Origin: Arenibacter catalasegens
GTDB taxonomy: Bacteria; Bacteroidota; Bacteroidia; Flavobacteriales; Flavobacteriaceae
Direction: 5' to 3'
Assembly (NCBI RefSeq): GCF_002909235.1
Contig: NZ_PHQQ01000011.1
Coordinates: forward strand, 80,389-144,388
DNA: 64,000 nt
A program made the position numbers and the translations under genes. Under the pieces are notes generated by a model that was not told where the DNA came from, did no database searches, and saw only the letters and a program-made list of their open reading frames with translations. Shown here one piece after another: positions 1 to 8,965 of this stretch (position 1 is its first letter; each line of letters starts with the position of its first letter).

Positions 1-192
1 TCCTTTTGGGATGGAATTCGATATAAGACCCATTTGGTTGTATGCAAGGCATGTAGGTCTTATGAAAAGCAATCCAATGTAATAAATAAAGCCCTTGTAA
101 GATTAATATCCACTCCTCCAGAAAATTTAAAAGGCCTTGATGATTCAGCTAAAATAAAGATATGGGATAAGATCAAGCAGCATGGGGAATAG
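1..192 (+). CDS. Small anti-sigma-like zinc-finger protein, 5' truncated by window edge
   Basis: The reading frame is open from base 1 to the TAG at 190-192 and gives 63 residues, so the start lies outside the window. The visible part contains THLVVCKACRSYEKQ, a His-x4-Cys-x2-Cys arrangement. Flavobacteria carry many small proteins of this kind next to ECF sigma factors, in which the His and two Cys are thought to bind zinc as in anti-sigma factors of the ZAS type. No sigma factor is visible here because the upstream side is cut off. The role as an anti-sigma factor is inference; the motif itself is seen directly. Confidence 0.6.
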   Translation, partial: SFWDGIRYKTHLVVCKACRSYEKQSNVINKALVRLISTPPENLKGLDDSAKIKIWDKIKQHGE

Positions 193-384
193 GCTAAATC
201 ATATTTCTGCTAACAATTAGTGATGACCAGCTATTGATAATTGTCAATATTTTGTAGAATTGAATTTTTTTCATCAACATTGATTATAGACTTTATACTC
301 AGTTTTTGTACCATATAAGGCGGAGTAAAAGTTACCCTTGTATTACTTGGTAATTGTAGTTAAATCAATAATAATCAGTGAAAT

Positions 385-1482
385 ATGTCCAATGATTATG
401 ATGTTAATCCAACCTTATTCTTTATACCGGACATATCGGGCTATACCAGCTTTATTAATCAGGTAGAAATTGATCACAGTACACATATCATTAAGGAACT
501 ACTTGAAATAATTATTTCAGCAAATGTTTTGGACTTAAAGATATCAGAAATTGAAGGTGATGCCGTTTTTTTTTATCGCACAGGTAAAGGGCCTACAGTT
601 GAAGAACTAATTGAACAGGCCGAAGAAATGTTCACTAAATTTCATCAGCATTTAAAATTTTACGAACGGGATAGAATCTGCCAGTGTGGCGCTTGCTCAA
701 CAGCCAATGAGCTTAGCTTGAAATTCGTTAGCCATTATGGGGAAAGTACCTCCAGAAAGATTGGAACTTATAATAAATTATTTGGTCCGGATGTTACCCT
801 AGTGCATAAATTGCTCAAAAACGATATTCCCTTTAACGATTATTTACTTTTTTCATCAACCATTAATATTTCCAAAGGATTGGAAAAATGGGATTGGTCT
901 ACGATGAAAAAAGGGATTTACAACTACTCTGATATTGGAGAAGTCACCTACAATTACATACCTCTTTCCCCATTGAAATCCAAACTGAAGGAACTGCCAA
1001 TCAGGACCAACTTTCACCCATACGGAAAGCCGGTTTCAGGTTCGAAAATTGTTAATGCTTCATTGATAAGACTTCATGGGGTAGTAACCAACTTTTCTCT
1101 GAGGCCAAGATGGATCTTTGGATTGAGACTTATTCGCAACAAAGGCAATCATCTTAGTACGGTTGGATCTAAACATTTATGTGTATTACCCATAAATAGT
1201 ATGGAATTTGCAATTACGGCCCAGCATATAGACGAGGGACTAATAGAATATACGGAACAAAGTAATTCCATAAAATGGCTGGCACCCCTTACTTTGCTTT
1301 TTATTTTGAAGCGCAATTCCGCCGATACCTCTGTAATTACAATCCATATTCATTATAGAAAGAATTGGCTATCCAGCTTAGGTCTGAACTTTCCCCTTAG
1401 ATGGATAATGAAATTGGTTATAATGGTATCGCTCTTAAAATTGCATAGATATATCAAGGGCATATCTGATTTAAAGTTGTGA
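385..1482 (+). CDS. DUF2652 protein, class III cyclase-like N-terminal domain
   Basis: This is a 365-residue cytoplasmic protein without a signal peptide. Residues 11-23 (LFFIPDISGYTSF) and 55-63 (EIEGDAVFF) look like the two metal/nucleotide segments of class III nucleotidyl cyclases (D-I-x-G-[FY]-T and G-D). DUF2652 proteins share these. Residues 99-104 form a C-x-C-x2-C cluster within the domain. The second half (about 200-365) has no motif I can name and may be an SRPBCC-like or ligand-binding domain. ATG at 385 is the only good start. It stands alone between the partial upstream gene and the barrel gene at 1608. Cyclase activity is not shown: a second-messenger or degenerate role are both possible. 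Confidence 0.65.
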   Translation: MSNDYDVNPTLFFIPDISGYTSFINQVEIDHSTHIIKELLEIIISANVLDLKISEIEGDAVFFYRTGKGPTVEELIEQAEEMFTKFHQHLKFYERDRICQCGACSTANELSLKFVSHYGESTSRKIGTYNKLFGPDVTLVHKLLKNDIPFNDYLLFSSTINISKGLEKWDWSTMKKGIYNYSDIGEVTYNYIPLSPLKSKLKELPIRTNFHPYGKPVSGSKIVNASLIRLHGVVTNFSLRPRWIFGLRLIRNKGNHLSTVGSKHLCVLPINSMEFAITAQHIDEGLIEYTEQSNSIKWLAPLTLLFILKRNSADTSVITIHIHYRKNWLSSLGLNFPLRWIMKLVIMVSLLKLHRYIKGISDLKL

Positions 1483-1607
1483 TATGCTAATACGAAGGTT
1501 TCAATTTTTAACTGAGCTTGACAATCTAATGTGAATTTAACATAATTCTTAAGTGATTGTTTGTCAGGGTTTCAGATTCGCTCGTCTGTTATAGCAAATC
1601 GTAAACC

Positions 1608-2588
1608 ATGCGCACCATACTTGTATTTTTGGTTTCCTGCCTTTTATGGCAACCGTTGGCTTCCCAGACATGTTGTTCCGGCGGGGTTCCGCTGTCTAAT
1701 AATCTTGGTTTACCAAATGAGGGTAGGGGAGTATTTTCCATAGGTCTTAATTATGATTATAATAATTTAAACACTCTGAACGCTGGTGACACAAAACTTG
1801 ATGATAGCTCTAGACAAAGAATAACCAACTCCCTACTTTTAAATTTAGGCTATGCTTTTACCGATAAATTGGCTGTTGAAACACTTTTTACCTGGGTAAA
1901 CCAATCCAGGACCATCTCACAGTTTGGCAATGAGAGTTTTACTGAGACTTCTGGGATAGGCGATGCCGTATTTCTTCTCAAATATTCCCTCCCTAATTTT
2001 TTAGGTAATGGCACTGTTTTTAATCTGGGAGCGGGAACCAAAGCACCAGTAGGAAAATCTGACATTGCCACTGATCAGGGGATACAGTTAACCGCAGACT
2101 TACAACCAGGTAGTGGAGCCTGGGACGGTATTGGTTGGGCATCGGTTACTAAGGGGTTAAATTTTAGGCCATCAGCTACAATCTCAGGTAGTTTTACGTA
2201 TAGACTTACGGGTGTTAACAATTCATATTTGAACAATACGGCCACCTATGAGTTTGGTGACGAACTTCAGGCCAATTTGGCATACACCGATCAATTTTTA
2301 TTATTCAATACCATATTTGATCCTGGTGTGGTTTTTAAGTACAGAAAGGCCTTTGGGGATAAAATAGATAATCAGGGCATTCCCAATACAGGTGGGGAGT
2401 GGATATTTATTCGCCCTGAATTGGCGGTACGGCTAAGTCCCAATCTGGGTATCAGTTCCCGACTCGAACTACCCTTGTACAGTAATATTGAAGGTACCCA
2501 GTTAACACCTACCTCCCGTTTCTCCGTGGGGGTTTATTTTAAGCTGAACACACAAAAAAACACAATTAATTCAAATTATAAGCTATGA
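1608..2588 (+). CDS. Outer-membrane beta-barrel protein, MetA/transporter-like
   Basis: The protein has 326 residues with a signal peptide ending near LASQ (residue 20). The rest alternates aromatic and small residues as in beta-barrels, with segments such as ITNSLLLNLGYAFTDKLAVE, and ends in FSVGVYFKLN before a short tail. This resembles the 'phenol MetA degradation / transporter' barrel group that is widespread in Flavobacteria. CCSGGVPLSNNLGLP after the cleavage site is typical of members found with cupredoxin or DUF3179 proteins. The stop overlaps the start of the next gene by 4 bases, so the two are co-transcribed. The substrate is unknown. Confidence 0.65.
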   Translation: MRTILVFLVSCLLWQPLASQTCCSGGVPLSNNLGLPNEGRGVFSIGLNYDYNNLNTLNAGDTKLDDSSRQRITNSLLLNLGYAFTDKLAVETLFTWVNQSRTISQFGNESFTETSGIGDAVFLLKYSLPNFLGNGTVFNLGAGTKAPVGKSDIATDQGIQLTADLQPGSGAWDGIGWASVTKGLNFRPSATISGSFTYRLTGVNNSYLNNTATYEFGDELQANLAYTDQFLLFNTIFDPGVVFKYRKAFGDKIDNQGIPNTGGEWIFIRPELAVRLSPNLGISSRLELPLYSNIEGTQLTPTSRFSVGVYFKLNTQKNTINSNYKL

Positions 2589-3652
2589 AAAAATTATTGG
2601 TTTGCGCATGTATCGCGCTATTGTATTCGTGTAGCTCCTCAAGTTCAACAGAACAAGTAGCACCTGGCCAGGGGAACAATGATCCCCCAATAACAAGTTT
2701 GGAATGGAGCATACCAAAATCTGAGGTTTTGGATGGCGGTCCCGGAAAAGATGGCATACCGGCTCTGGAAAACCCGAAGTTCATCAATATTTCCAATGTG
2801 GATTATCTTTCGGATACGGATTTGGTAATCGGTGTAAAGAATGGGTCCGATGTTAGGGCCTATCCACATATTATCTTGGATTGGCACGAGATAGTAAACG
2901 ACGATTTGGGCAATGTCTCTGTTGCTGTTACCTATTGTCCCCTTACAGGAACAGGAATAGGGTGGGACAGGGTCATGAACGATAACAAGACCACTTTTGG
3001 CGTGTCAGGATTATTGTATAACACTAACTTGATCCCTTATGACAGGGCAACAGGAAGTAATTGGTCACAAATTCTGAACGAGGCTGTTAATGGAGAATTG
3101 TTAGGTAATGATGCCGTGTTGATTAATATGATAGAAACCGACTGGAAAACATGGAAAAGCCTTTATCCCAATTCACAGGTCCTAAGTCTAGATACAGGAT
3201 TTTCGCGTACCTATGGGGTGTCACCTTATGGCGACTATAACACCAATAATTCCAGATTTTTATTTCCTGTCGAAAAAGATCCACGATTGCCAGCTAAAGA
3301 AAGGGTTCATGCTATTATTGATGGTTTAGATGCCAAAACCTACCAGTTTTCTTCTTTCACTTCCAACAACATAATTAGGGACAGCTTTAAAGGGAAGGAA
3401 TATTTAATAGTGGGCAGTACCAATTTTATAGTCTCCTTTCAGCTGAACGCGGAACAGTCCCTATTAAATTTCGAATACGTATTTAATGGTTCGGAAACTT
3501 TGGTAAAGGATAATGAAGGGAATGAATGGAATATTTTTGGGGAGGCGGTTACCGGACCCAAAGCGGGGGAATTTTTAGATAGCGCCAGCTCCTTTATGGG
3601 CTTTTGGTTTTCTATACCCGCCTTTTACAATACCGTAATTTACAGCAACTAA
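2585..3652 (+). CDS. DUF3179 domain lipoprotein
   Basis: A 355-residue lipoprotein: the signal peptide ends in LLYSC with the lipidated Cys at residue 16. The body matches DUF3179, with the family signatures VTYCPLTGTGIGW, FGVSGLLYNTNLIPYDR and a W-x-Q/I segment in the first half and LSLDTGFSRTYGVSPYGDY later. The Cys in TYCPLTG is strictly typical of the family. The function of DUF3179 is unknown; members sit in the envelope and are frequent in marine bacteria. The ATG overlaps the stop of the upstream barrel gene, which supports a two-gene operon and a shared role at the outer membrane. Confidence 0.8.
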   Translation: MKKLLVCACIALLYSCSSSSSTEQVAPGQGNNDPPITSLEWSIPKSEVLDGGPGKDGIPALENPKFINISNVDYLSDTDLVIGVKNGSDVRAYPHIILDWHEIVNDDLGNVSVAVTYCPLTGTGIGWDRVMNDNKTTFGVSGLLYNTNLIPYDRATGSNWSQILNEAVNGELLGNDAVLINMIETDWKTWKSLYPNSQVLSLDTGFSRTYGVSPYGDYNTNNSRFLFPVEKDPRLPAKERVHAIIDGLDAKTYQFSSFTSNNIIRDSFKGKEYLIVGSTNFIVSFQLNAEQSLLNFEYVFNGSETLVKDNEGNEWNIFGEAVTGPKAGEFLDSASSFMGFWFSIPAFYNTVIYSN

Positions 3653-3809
3653 ATATTATTTCTAATACTTGGAAGTAGTTAATAATTGGAGCGATGGTAA
3701 AAAAGGAACGTTGATAGTAAATGCTATCAGGTACTTGGGCTTTTTCTTAACGGCACTAAATTTTTTTTGATCATGTGATTACCATGTGGTTCGCAGGATG
3801 TCTTTGGCA

Positions 3810-4502
3810 CTAGTTTTGAAGATTGATCTTAAATTTATAGTACCGGTACAGCTCTTCAGGTTCTGACCCCCGCCATTTTTTCCAGTAAATCCGTAAAAAT
3901 ATGAGCTGCAAGTTCCAAATCCCTATCTTTTCGTACATACGTGCCGAGGTGATCAATCGTTTTCTAATAACCTTAAAACGGGAATGCATGTAAAGTCTTT
4001 TAATCAAGTCATTGTCCTCGTACACTATGAATGTTTCGTCATAACCACCTAATTTCCAAAATAATTTTCTGCTTACGAACAGAGACTGATCTCTTCCGCG
4101 GCAGTATCTATGATTGATGACGGTTAATCGCCCCATTAGCCTTAACCACCAATGGTCATTATCGAATCGTAGCACAAAGCAACCCGCATGATAGTCGTTT
4201 TTTATACTATTCATGATAAGCTGATCGAAGTTTTTTGGGGGGTAACTATCGGCATGTAAAAAGTATAGTGTTTCACTTTTTGTAATTTTAGCTCCAGCGT
4301 TCATTTGCCGAGCGCGTCCTTTTGGACAGGAAATCAAGATAATATCCTTATTGGCTTCCAGAATCGAGAATGTGCCGTCTGTACTTCCTCCATCAATAAC
4401 TATGACTTCCATGATGAAACCACAGCTATTTTGTTTTAAATAATGAAGTAGGTTTTGTATCCCGTGCTCCTCGTTAAAAACAGGAATAATTATACTGATC
4501 AT
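3810..4502 (-). CDS. Family 2 glycosyltransferase, TIGR04283 (arsenosugar-type)
   Basis: The 230-residue protein begins with the GT-A signature ISIIIPVFNEE and continues with VIDGGSTDGT, CPKGRARQMNAGA and the metal-binding LHADSYPP (D-x-D-like region). The GRARQMNAGA and GRDQSLFV segments are characteristic of TIGR04283, named after arsenosugar biosynthesis clusters. It would transfer a sugar from a nucleotide donor in the cytoplasm. It lies 5 bases downstream of the DUF547 gene on the same strand, a pair often seen in such clusters. No arsM methyltransferase or radical SAM gene is present in this window, so the arsenic link is uncertain. Confidence 0.8.
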   Translation of the reverse strand: MISIIIPVFNEEHGIQNLLHYLKQNSCGFIMEVIVIDGGSTDGTFSILEANKDIILISCPKGRARQMNAGAKITKSETLYFLHADSYPPKNFDQLIMNSIKNDYHAGCFVLRFDNDHWWLRLMGRLTVINHRYCRGRDQSLFVSRKLFWKLGGYDETFIVYEDNDLIKRLYMHSRFKVIRKRLITSARMYEKIGIWNLQLIFLRIYWKKWRGSEPEELYRYYKFKINLQN

Positions 4503-4507
4503 TGCTG

Positions 4508-5314
4508 CTAGTCTTGTTCGTTAAGATTCCAATCGTATTCCTTAAAGCTTATTTTTGCCTTTGGGTCTATTTTAACCTCGGTATATGGATCGATATATGA
4601 TATTAATTCGCCATCTTTAAAATCGCTTTTGTACCACTTGAAAATTCGCGACAACTCTAATTTATTGGTGCTGATGGTATTGTTATCCGAATTGATAAAG
4701 CCTAGTGTAACTTTTTCCAATTGTTCATTCAATTTTTCCGGAGTATAGGCCTCGTTCAATAGTTTAGGACATGAACCGGAGGCACAATTGATGGCAAAAT
4801 GGATACGCGGTTCGTTCATTTTTCGGAGGATACTGTGCTCCAATGCACCCAAGGAGAGTTCTTTGTCGCCTATTTTTATAAACTCTTTGGTCCAGGCTCC
4901 ATCAATATCCTTAATGCTCTTTACTGGATAATTCTGAAGGATTAGTTTTACTGTATGCGCATTGTAAAGATTAATATAGTACGCTAATTGTTCTTGAACA
5001 TTCCAATCGTTTGTTGGAACCTGTGCTCCAAGTGAGTTCAGATAGTCTTCCAGTTTACTTTTGTCTTGCAAAAATCCTTTGTAGTCTACCTTGCCTTCGC
5101 CGGTAACATACTTTTTCAATAACTGTGTCCACTGTGTATGATCTATACGAATTACGTAGATATTCGCCGCAGAAGCTAAACTTCCATTTACTGTTTTGGC
5201 AGGCAGTCCCTTACCATTAAGGCCGGCCATGGACATTAGGCCATAGCGATTGTTTAAGTAAAACATTGCTACAAAAAAAAGTATGGCTCCGCTAGCTATC
5301 AATATTTTTTTCAT
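4508..5314 (-). CDS. DUF547 domain protein with N-terminal membrane anchor
   Basis: The 268-residue protein starts with a hydrophobic segment (residues 3-22) that is either an uncleaved anchor or a signal peptide. DUF547 covers about residues 95-235, with the signatures YYINLYNAHTVKL, IGDKELSLGALEHSILR and HFAINCASGSCPKL. The Cys-Ala-Ser-x-Ser-Cys-Pro motif and the nearby His suggest a metal- or thiol-based site, but no reaction is established for the family. It probably works in the periplasm. It is the first gene of a two-gene unit with the TIGR04283 glycosyltransferase. Confidence 0.8.
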   Translation of the reverse strand: MKKILIASGAILFFVAMFYLNNRYGLMSMAGLNGKGLPAKTVNGSLASAANIYVIRIDHTQWTQLLKKYVTGEGKVDYKGFLQDKSKLEDYLNSLGAQVPTNDWNVQEQLAYYINLYNAHTVKLILQNYPVKSIKDIDGAWTKEFIKIGDKELSLGALEHSILRKMNEPRIHFAINCASGSCPKLLNEAYTPEKLNEQLEKVTLGFINSDNNTISTNKLELSRIFKWYKSDFKDGELISYIDPYTEVKIDPKAKISFKEYDWNLNEQD

Positions 5315-5597
5315 GAGTTAATTTTTTAACATTGAGTTGTAATACACATATACTAGACGAAGAAAAAGGCAATCCTGACAATCGCCACAATATTTAATGG
5401 TTCGTTTTTTTTATATAAGAATTTGTCAGGAAGTTGTTGGGGAACGACTATTTAGTAAATAAGGCCAATTGAGTTTTTTGTTGGTGAAAAGACCTAGAAG
5501 TTCGGGATATCAAGATAAATTTTACAAATAATTTCGATATCCCTCTTTTAGGCACTAGCTTAAATGGATATCAACAAACCAAAACTCAAACCGCCCT

Positions 5598-6344
5598 ATG
5601 AGCACCTATTTAAAAAACAGTCATACGGATTTCTTGAAAATCGATACGCCCCAAATAATCGAGGTTGATCGATTGATGATGGAGGAGTACCATATTGAAC
5701 TCATCCAGATGATGGAAAACGCCGGACGCTGTTTGGCCATACTTGTTAAAGAACGTTTTTTCAATGGCGATGTCGAGGGAAAACATATTGTGGTCTTGGC
5801 AGGAAAAGGTGGAAATGGAGGTGGAGCACTGGTAGCTGCAAGACGTTTACACAATTGGGGCGCCAAGGTAAAAGTATTCACCACTGCCCCCGCAGAAAAA
5901 TTCACACCTATTCCAGCCCATCAATATGCTATTTTAAAACGTATGGGGTTAACCATGGAATTGGCCGATGAAGTGAATAATGTTATCAAGGCCGATGCCA
6001 TTCTTGATGGAATTATAGGTTATAGTCTAAAGGGTAATCCTCATAGTTCGGCAGCGGCTATGATTCATTGGGCAAATAGTAAAAATGTTCCCATTGTGGC
6101 CTTGGATACGCCATCTGGATTGGACCTGAACAGTGGCACCCTCTTCGATCCCATTATTGTGGCCTCTGCAACTTTGACTCTGGCTATGCCGAAAGTGGGA
6201 TTGTTTGAAAGTGAGGCAAGAAATGTGGTAGGTGAGTTATATGTTGGGGATATCAGTGTCCCATCTGAACTTTACAAAGAAAAAAGTTTGGGGTTGAAAC
6301 CAACCAATATCTTTAGATATTCGGACATAATACGGATAAGTTGA
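5598..6344 (+). CDS. nnrE: NAD(P)H-hydrate epimerase (YjeF N-terminal domain), stand-alone
   Basis: The 248-residue protein consists of one YjeF_N domain. Signs are EVDRLMMEEYHIELIQMMEN at the start, the nucleotide-binding VVLAGKGGNGGGALVAARRL, DAILDGIIGYSLKG with the family's Asp, and ALDTPSGLDLNSG. The enzyme epimerises damaged hydrated NAD(P)H. In most Bacteroidetes it is fused to the ADP-dependent dehydratase domain to give about 500 residues; that half is absent here and no second ORF supplies it. It is followed after 110 bases by the Rieske-glutamate synthase gene, so it may serve a specialised role with that redox enzyme instead of general repair. Confidence 0.8.
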   Translation: MSTYLKNSHTDFLKIDTPQIIEVDRLMMEEYHIELIQMMENAGRCLAILVKERFFNGDVEGKHIVVLAGKGGNGGGALVAARRLHNWGAKVKVFTTAPAEKFTPIPAHQYAILKRMGLTMELADEVNNVIKADAILDGIIGYSLKGNPHSSAAAMIHWANSKNVPIVALDTPSGLDLNSGTLFDPIIVASATLTLAMPKVGLFESEARNVVGELYVGDISVPSELYKEKSLGLKPTNIFRYSDIIRIS

Positions 6345-6454
6345 TATTTCCACTTCTTAAAACAAGCAACACGTTCGGAAATCGACTTTACTATTCAAAA
6401 CTAATTTGGAAACGATAACTATCAAACGGGAATACGAAAAATAAATAATCACAT

Positions 6455-8068
6455 ATGAAAAAACCAATACAAATTGCGCTCTTAAAAGATTTGGAAAATA
6501 AAAAACCGGTCCATGCCTTGGTCAACGATCTTGATCTTGTTATTGTTAAGTTTGATGATGTTCTTTCAGTACTGTATGGCAGATGCCTCCACCGAGGAGC
6601 ATTGATGGCCGACGGTCATATTGATGGTGATAACCTCATTTGTGGTGTTCACGGATGGGATTATCGTTATGATACTGGGGTTTCCGAATACAATAACGAA
6701 GAGGTTTTACATAAATTCACCACCAAAACCGATGGCGGAAAGCTGTATGTAGATGAAGCGGAAATAAATGCCTATTTGAGCAAAAATGCGCAGCCCTTCA
6801 AGCGCGACGAATATTTAGGGGCTTATGCCGATACGCATCCCGAAGATACCGAACCTTACACCGGTTATATTAAGGAACTTGCCAAAAATGGTCTTAAAAA
6901 TTTAGGCCACCATGGGCCTTCCGCATCGATGGGAGTAGATAGAAATACCCTTCCTAAATGGAACGATATCCAATTCTTGCCAGCGCAATTGGCAAGCAGA
7001 CCCCTGTTGGATGAGGAGAAGGTCGTCACCAGAACGGTCATCGGGCCCAACGCCAAAAAACCGTTGAGTCTGGCTATTCCGCTATTCGTAAGCGATATGA
7101 GTTTTGGTGCACTTTCCCGTGAAGCAAAAATATCCCTATCGAAGGGGGCGGAATTGGCAGGCACTGGAATTTGCTCGGGTGAAGGCGGTATGCTGCCCGA
7201 GGAGCAAGCCAATAACAACAACTATTTTTACGAATTGGCATCGGCACAGTTTGGGTTTTCTTGGGATAAATTGGATTATGTACAAGCTTTCCATTTTAAA
7301 GGCGGTCAGGGTGCTAAAACGGGCACCGGAGGCCATTTACCAGGCTCTAAAGTAAGCGCGGAAATCGCTGAAGTTAGAGGGTTGAAAGCGGGGGAAACGG
7401 CAATTTCTCCAGCTGCCTTTCCCAATTTCCATGGCGTTGAAGATTTTAAAGCGTTTGCGGAAAAGGTTCGGGAGCGAACAGGAGGCATTCCCATAGGATT
7501 CAAAATAGCGGCCAGCCATATTGAAAAGGATATCCAGTTCGCCCTTGATGTTGGTGTGGATTATATTATTTTGGATGGTCGTGGTGGAGGAACAGGTTCT
7601 GCCCCGACAATTTTACGTGACAATATTAATGTGCCTACTATTCCGGCATTAGCGCGAGCTAGGAAATATTTGGATAAGGTCGGTGCCAACCATGTGACTT
7701 TGATCATTACCGGAGGACTAAGAGTCGCCGAGGATTTTGCCAAGGCCCTAATGCTGGGTGCCGACGCTGTAGCCGTCTCCAACGCTGCACTTCAGGCCAT
7801 CGGCTGCCTGGGCATGCGCGCTTGTGGCAGTAACAACTGTCCGGTCGGCATCGCTACTCAAAAAGAATCGCTGCGCAGTAGATTGATAATCGATTCTTCT
7901 GCGAAGCAACTGCATAATTTCTTTGATGCGACTAACGATCTGATTAAAGTAATCGCTCGGGCATGCGGTCATGACGATTTTGCAAAGTTCAATTTTGATG
8001 ATCTATCGACTTTCGATCATGACATGCATCGCCTAACAGGAATTAACTATGCGGGTATAACCCCTTAA
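6455..8068 (+). CDS. Rieske [2Fe-2S] / glutamate synthase FMN domain fusion
   Basis: A 537-residue two-domain protein. The N-terminal Rieske domain (about 1-105) shows C44-x-H46 and C63-x2-H66, the ligands of a [2Fe-2S] cluster. The rest (about 140-520) is the FMN-binding glutamate synthase domain with MSFGALSREAK, GEGGMLPEEQ, KGGQGAKTGTGGHLPG, LDGRGGGTGSAP and the cluster segment CLGMRACGSNNCPVGI, which holds the three Cys of the [3Fe-4S] site. The amidotransferase domain of true glutamate synthase is missing, so the substrate is unknown. The Rieske domain may feed electrons to the flavin. No signal peptide. The downstream gene starts 12 bases after the stop. Confidence 0.85.
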   Translation: MKKPIQIALLKDLENKKPVHALVNDLDLVIVKFDDVLSVLYGRCLHRGALMADGHIDGDNLICGVHGWDYRYDTGVSEYNNEEVLHKFTTKTDGGKLYVDEAEINAYLSKNAQPFKRDEYLGAYADTHPEDTEPYTGYIKELAKNGLKNLGHHGPSASMGVDRNTLPKWNDIQFLPAQLASRPLLDEEKVVTRTVIGPNAKKPLSLAIPLFVSDMSFGALSREAKISLSKGAELAGTGICSGEGGMLPEEQANNNNYFYELASAQFGFSWDKLDYVQAFHFKGGQGAKTGTGGHLPGSKVSAEIAEVRGLKAGETAISPAAFPNFHGVEDFKAFAEKVRERTGGIPIGFKIAASHIEKDIQFALDVGVDYIILDGRGGGTGSAPTILRDNINVPTIPALARARKYLDKVGANHVTLIITGGLRVAEDFAKALMLGADAVAVSNAALQAIGCLGMRACGSNNCPVGIATQKESLRSRLIIDSSAKQLHNFFDATNDLIKVIARACGHDDFAKFNFDDLSTFDHDMHRLTGINYAGITP

Positions 8069-8079
8069 AAGAATTTGAA

Positions 8080-8835
8080 ATGGAAAAAATGATACACTTG
8101 GCTGCTCAGTACCTGGCCACGGCCGGAATTAGTTTTTTGGAAAAAAAGGAAGATGATAGCCATACCAACTTAGGGTTCGATGCCAATACCGGATATCTGG
8201 AAACCTGGCCCCTGAATGAGAATGGATGTAAAATTGCACTGGATTATATGCAATTTTCCTTACATTGGATAAGCAACGATACCACGCGGCTGACTATATA
8301 CCTCGATGGAAAATCGCATGCTGACATTGTACAATGGGTGGATCAAGTCACTACGGCTCTTGGCCGAACCGAGCCTTATTCATATAAGCTGCATTATGAA
8401 CTGCCCTATGATAAAATTACTAATGATTTTACTTTTTTAAAACCCCCGCAGGAGGAATTGGAAAGATCATTGAATTATCGCAGAATTGCACAGAATGCTC
8501 TGGAAAATATAGTTAATAATATGAAATTTAGCACCACGATCCGCGTATGGCCCCATCACTTTGATACAGGGGGCTACGAAATAATCAACAAGGGCAAGCA
8601 GATCAGCGTAGGTTTTGGGTTGGCCATTCCGGACATGCTAATAAATGATTTTTATCTGTATACTTCCGGTTATAAAGACAATGATGGTATTGATACCAGT
8701 GCATTTGATAGGATTACATACGGCGACTGGATGAATGAAGGTTTTAAGGGTGCAGTGCTACCCATGAAAAATGTCGACCAAGCAGAGGCCATTACTTTTT
8801 TTAATGAAAGTATCGTCCAATATGGGGCATTATAA
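8080..8835 (+). CDS. Conserved protein of unknown function
   Basis: The 251-residue soluble protein starts 12 bases after the Rieske-glutamate synthase gene and is almost certainly co-transcribed with it. It lacks a signal peptide and membrane segments. The middle has RVWPHHFDTGGYEI, which recalls the W-H-H-F-D motif of DUF5996-type proteins, and near the end ITYGDWMNEGFKGAVLPM. The histidines and the Asp could bind a metal, but this is inference. I cannot assign a function; the tight link to the redox enzyme upstream is the best clue. Confidence 0.7.
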   Translation: MEKMIHLAAQYLATAGISFLEKKEDDSHTNLGFDANTGYLETWPLNENGCKIALDYMQFSLHWISNDTTRLTIYLDGKSHADIVQWVDQVTTALGRTEPYSYKLHYELPYDKITNDFTFLKPPQEELERSLNYRRIAQNALENIVNNMKFSTTIRVWPHHFDTGGYEIINKGKQISVGFGLAIPDMLINDFYLYTSGYKDNDGIDTSAFDRITYGDWMNEGFKGAVLPMKNVDQAEAITFFNESIVQYGAL

Positions 8836-8965
8836 CCTATCAATTTTGAAAGGGGCTTATCCGTCTAGTTCAATAGGGTAATTCAAAATTTTCATTTTGG
8901 GAATTTCAAGATGGGTTAAAACCTAAATCCATATTTTTGAATGATATAAATCAACAAATTTTTAA

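Noticed and set aside
1561..1743. Open frame overlapping the start of the barrel gene
   Set aside because: It lies in another frame of the well-supported barrel gene at 1608 and has no signal or domain.
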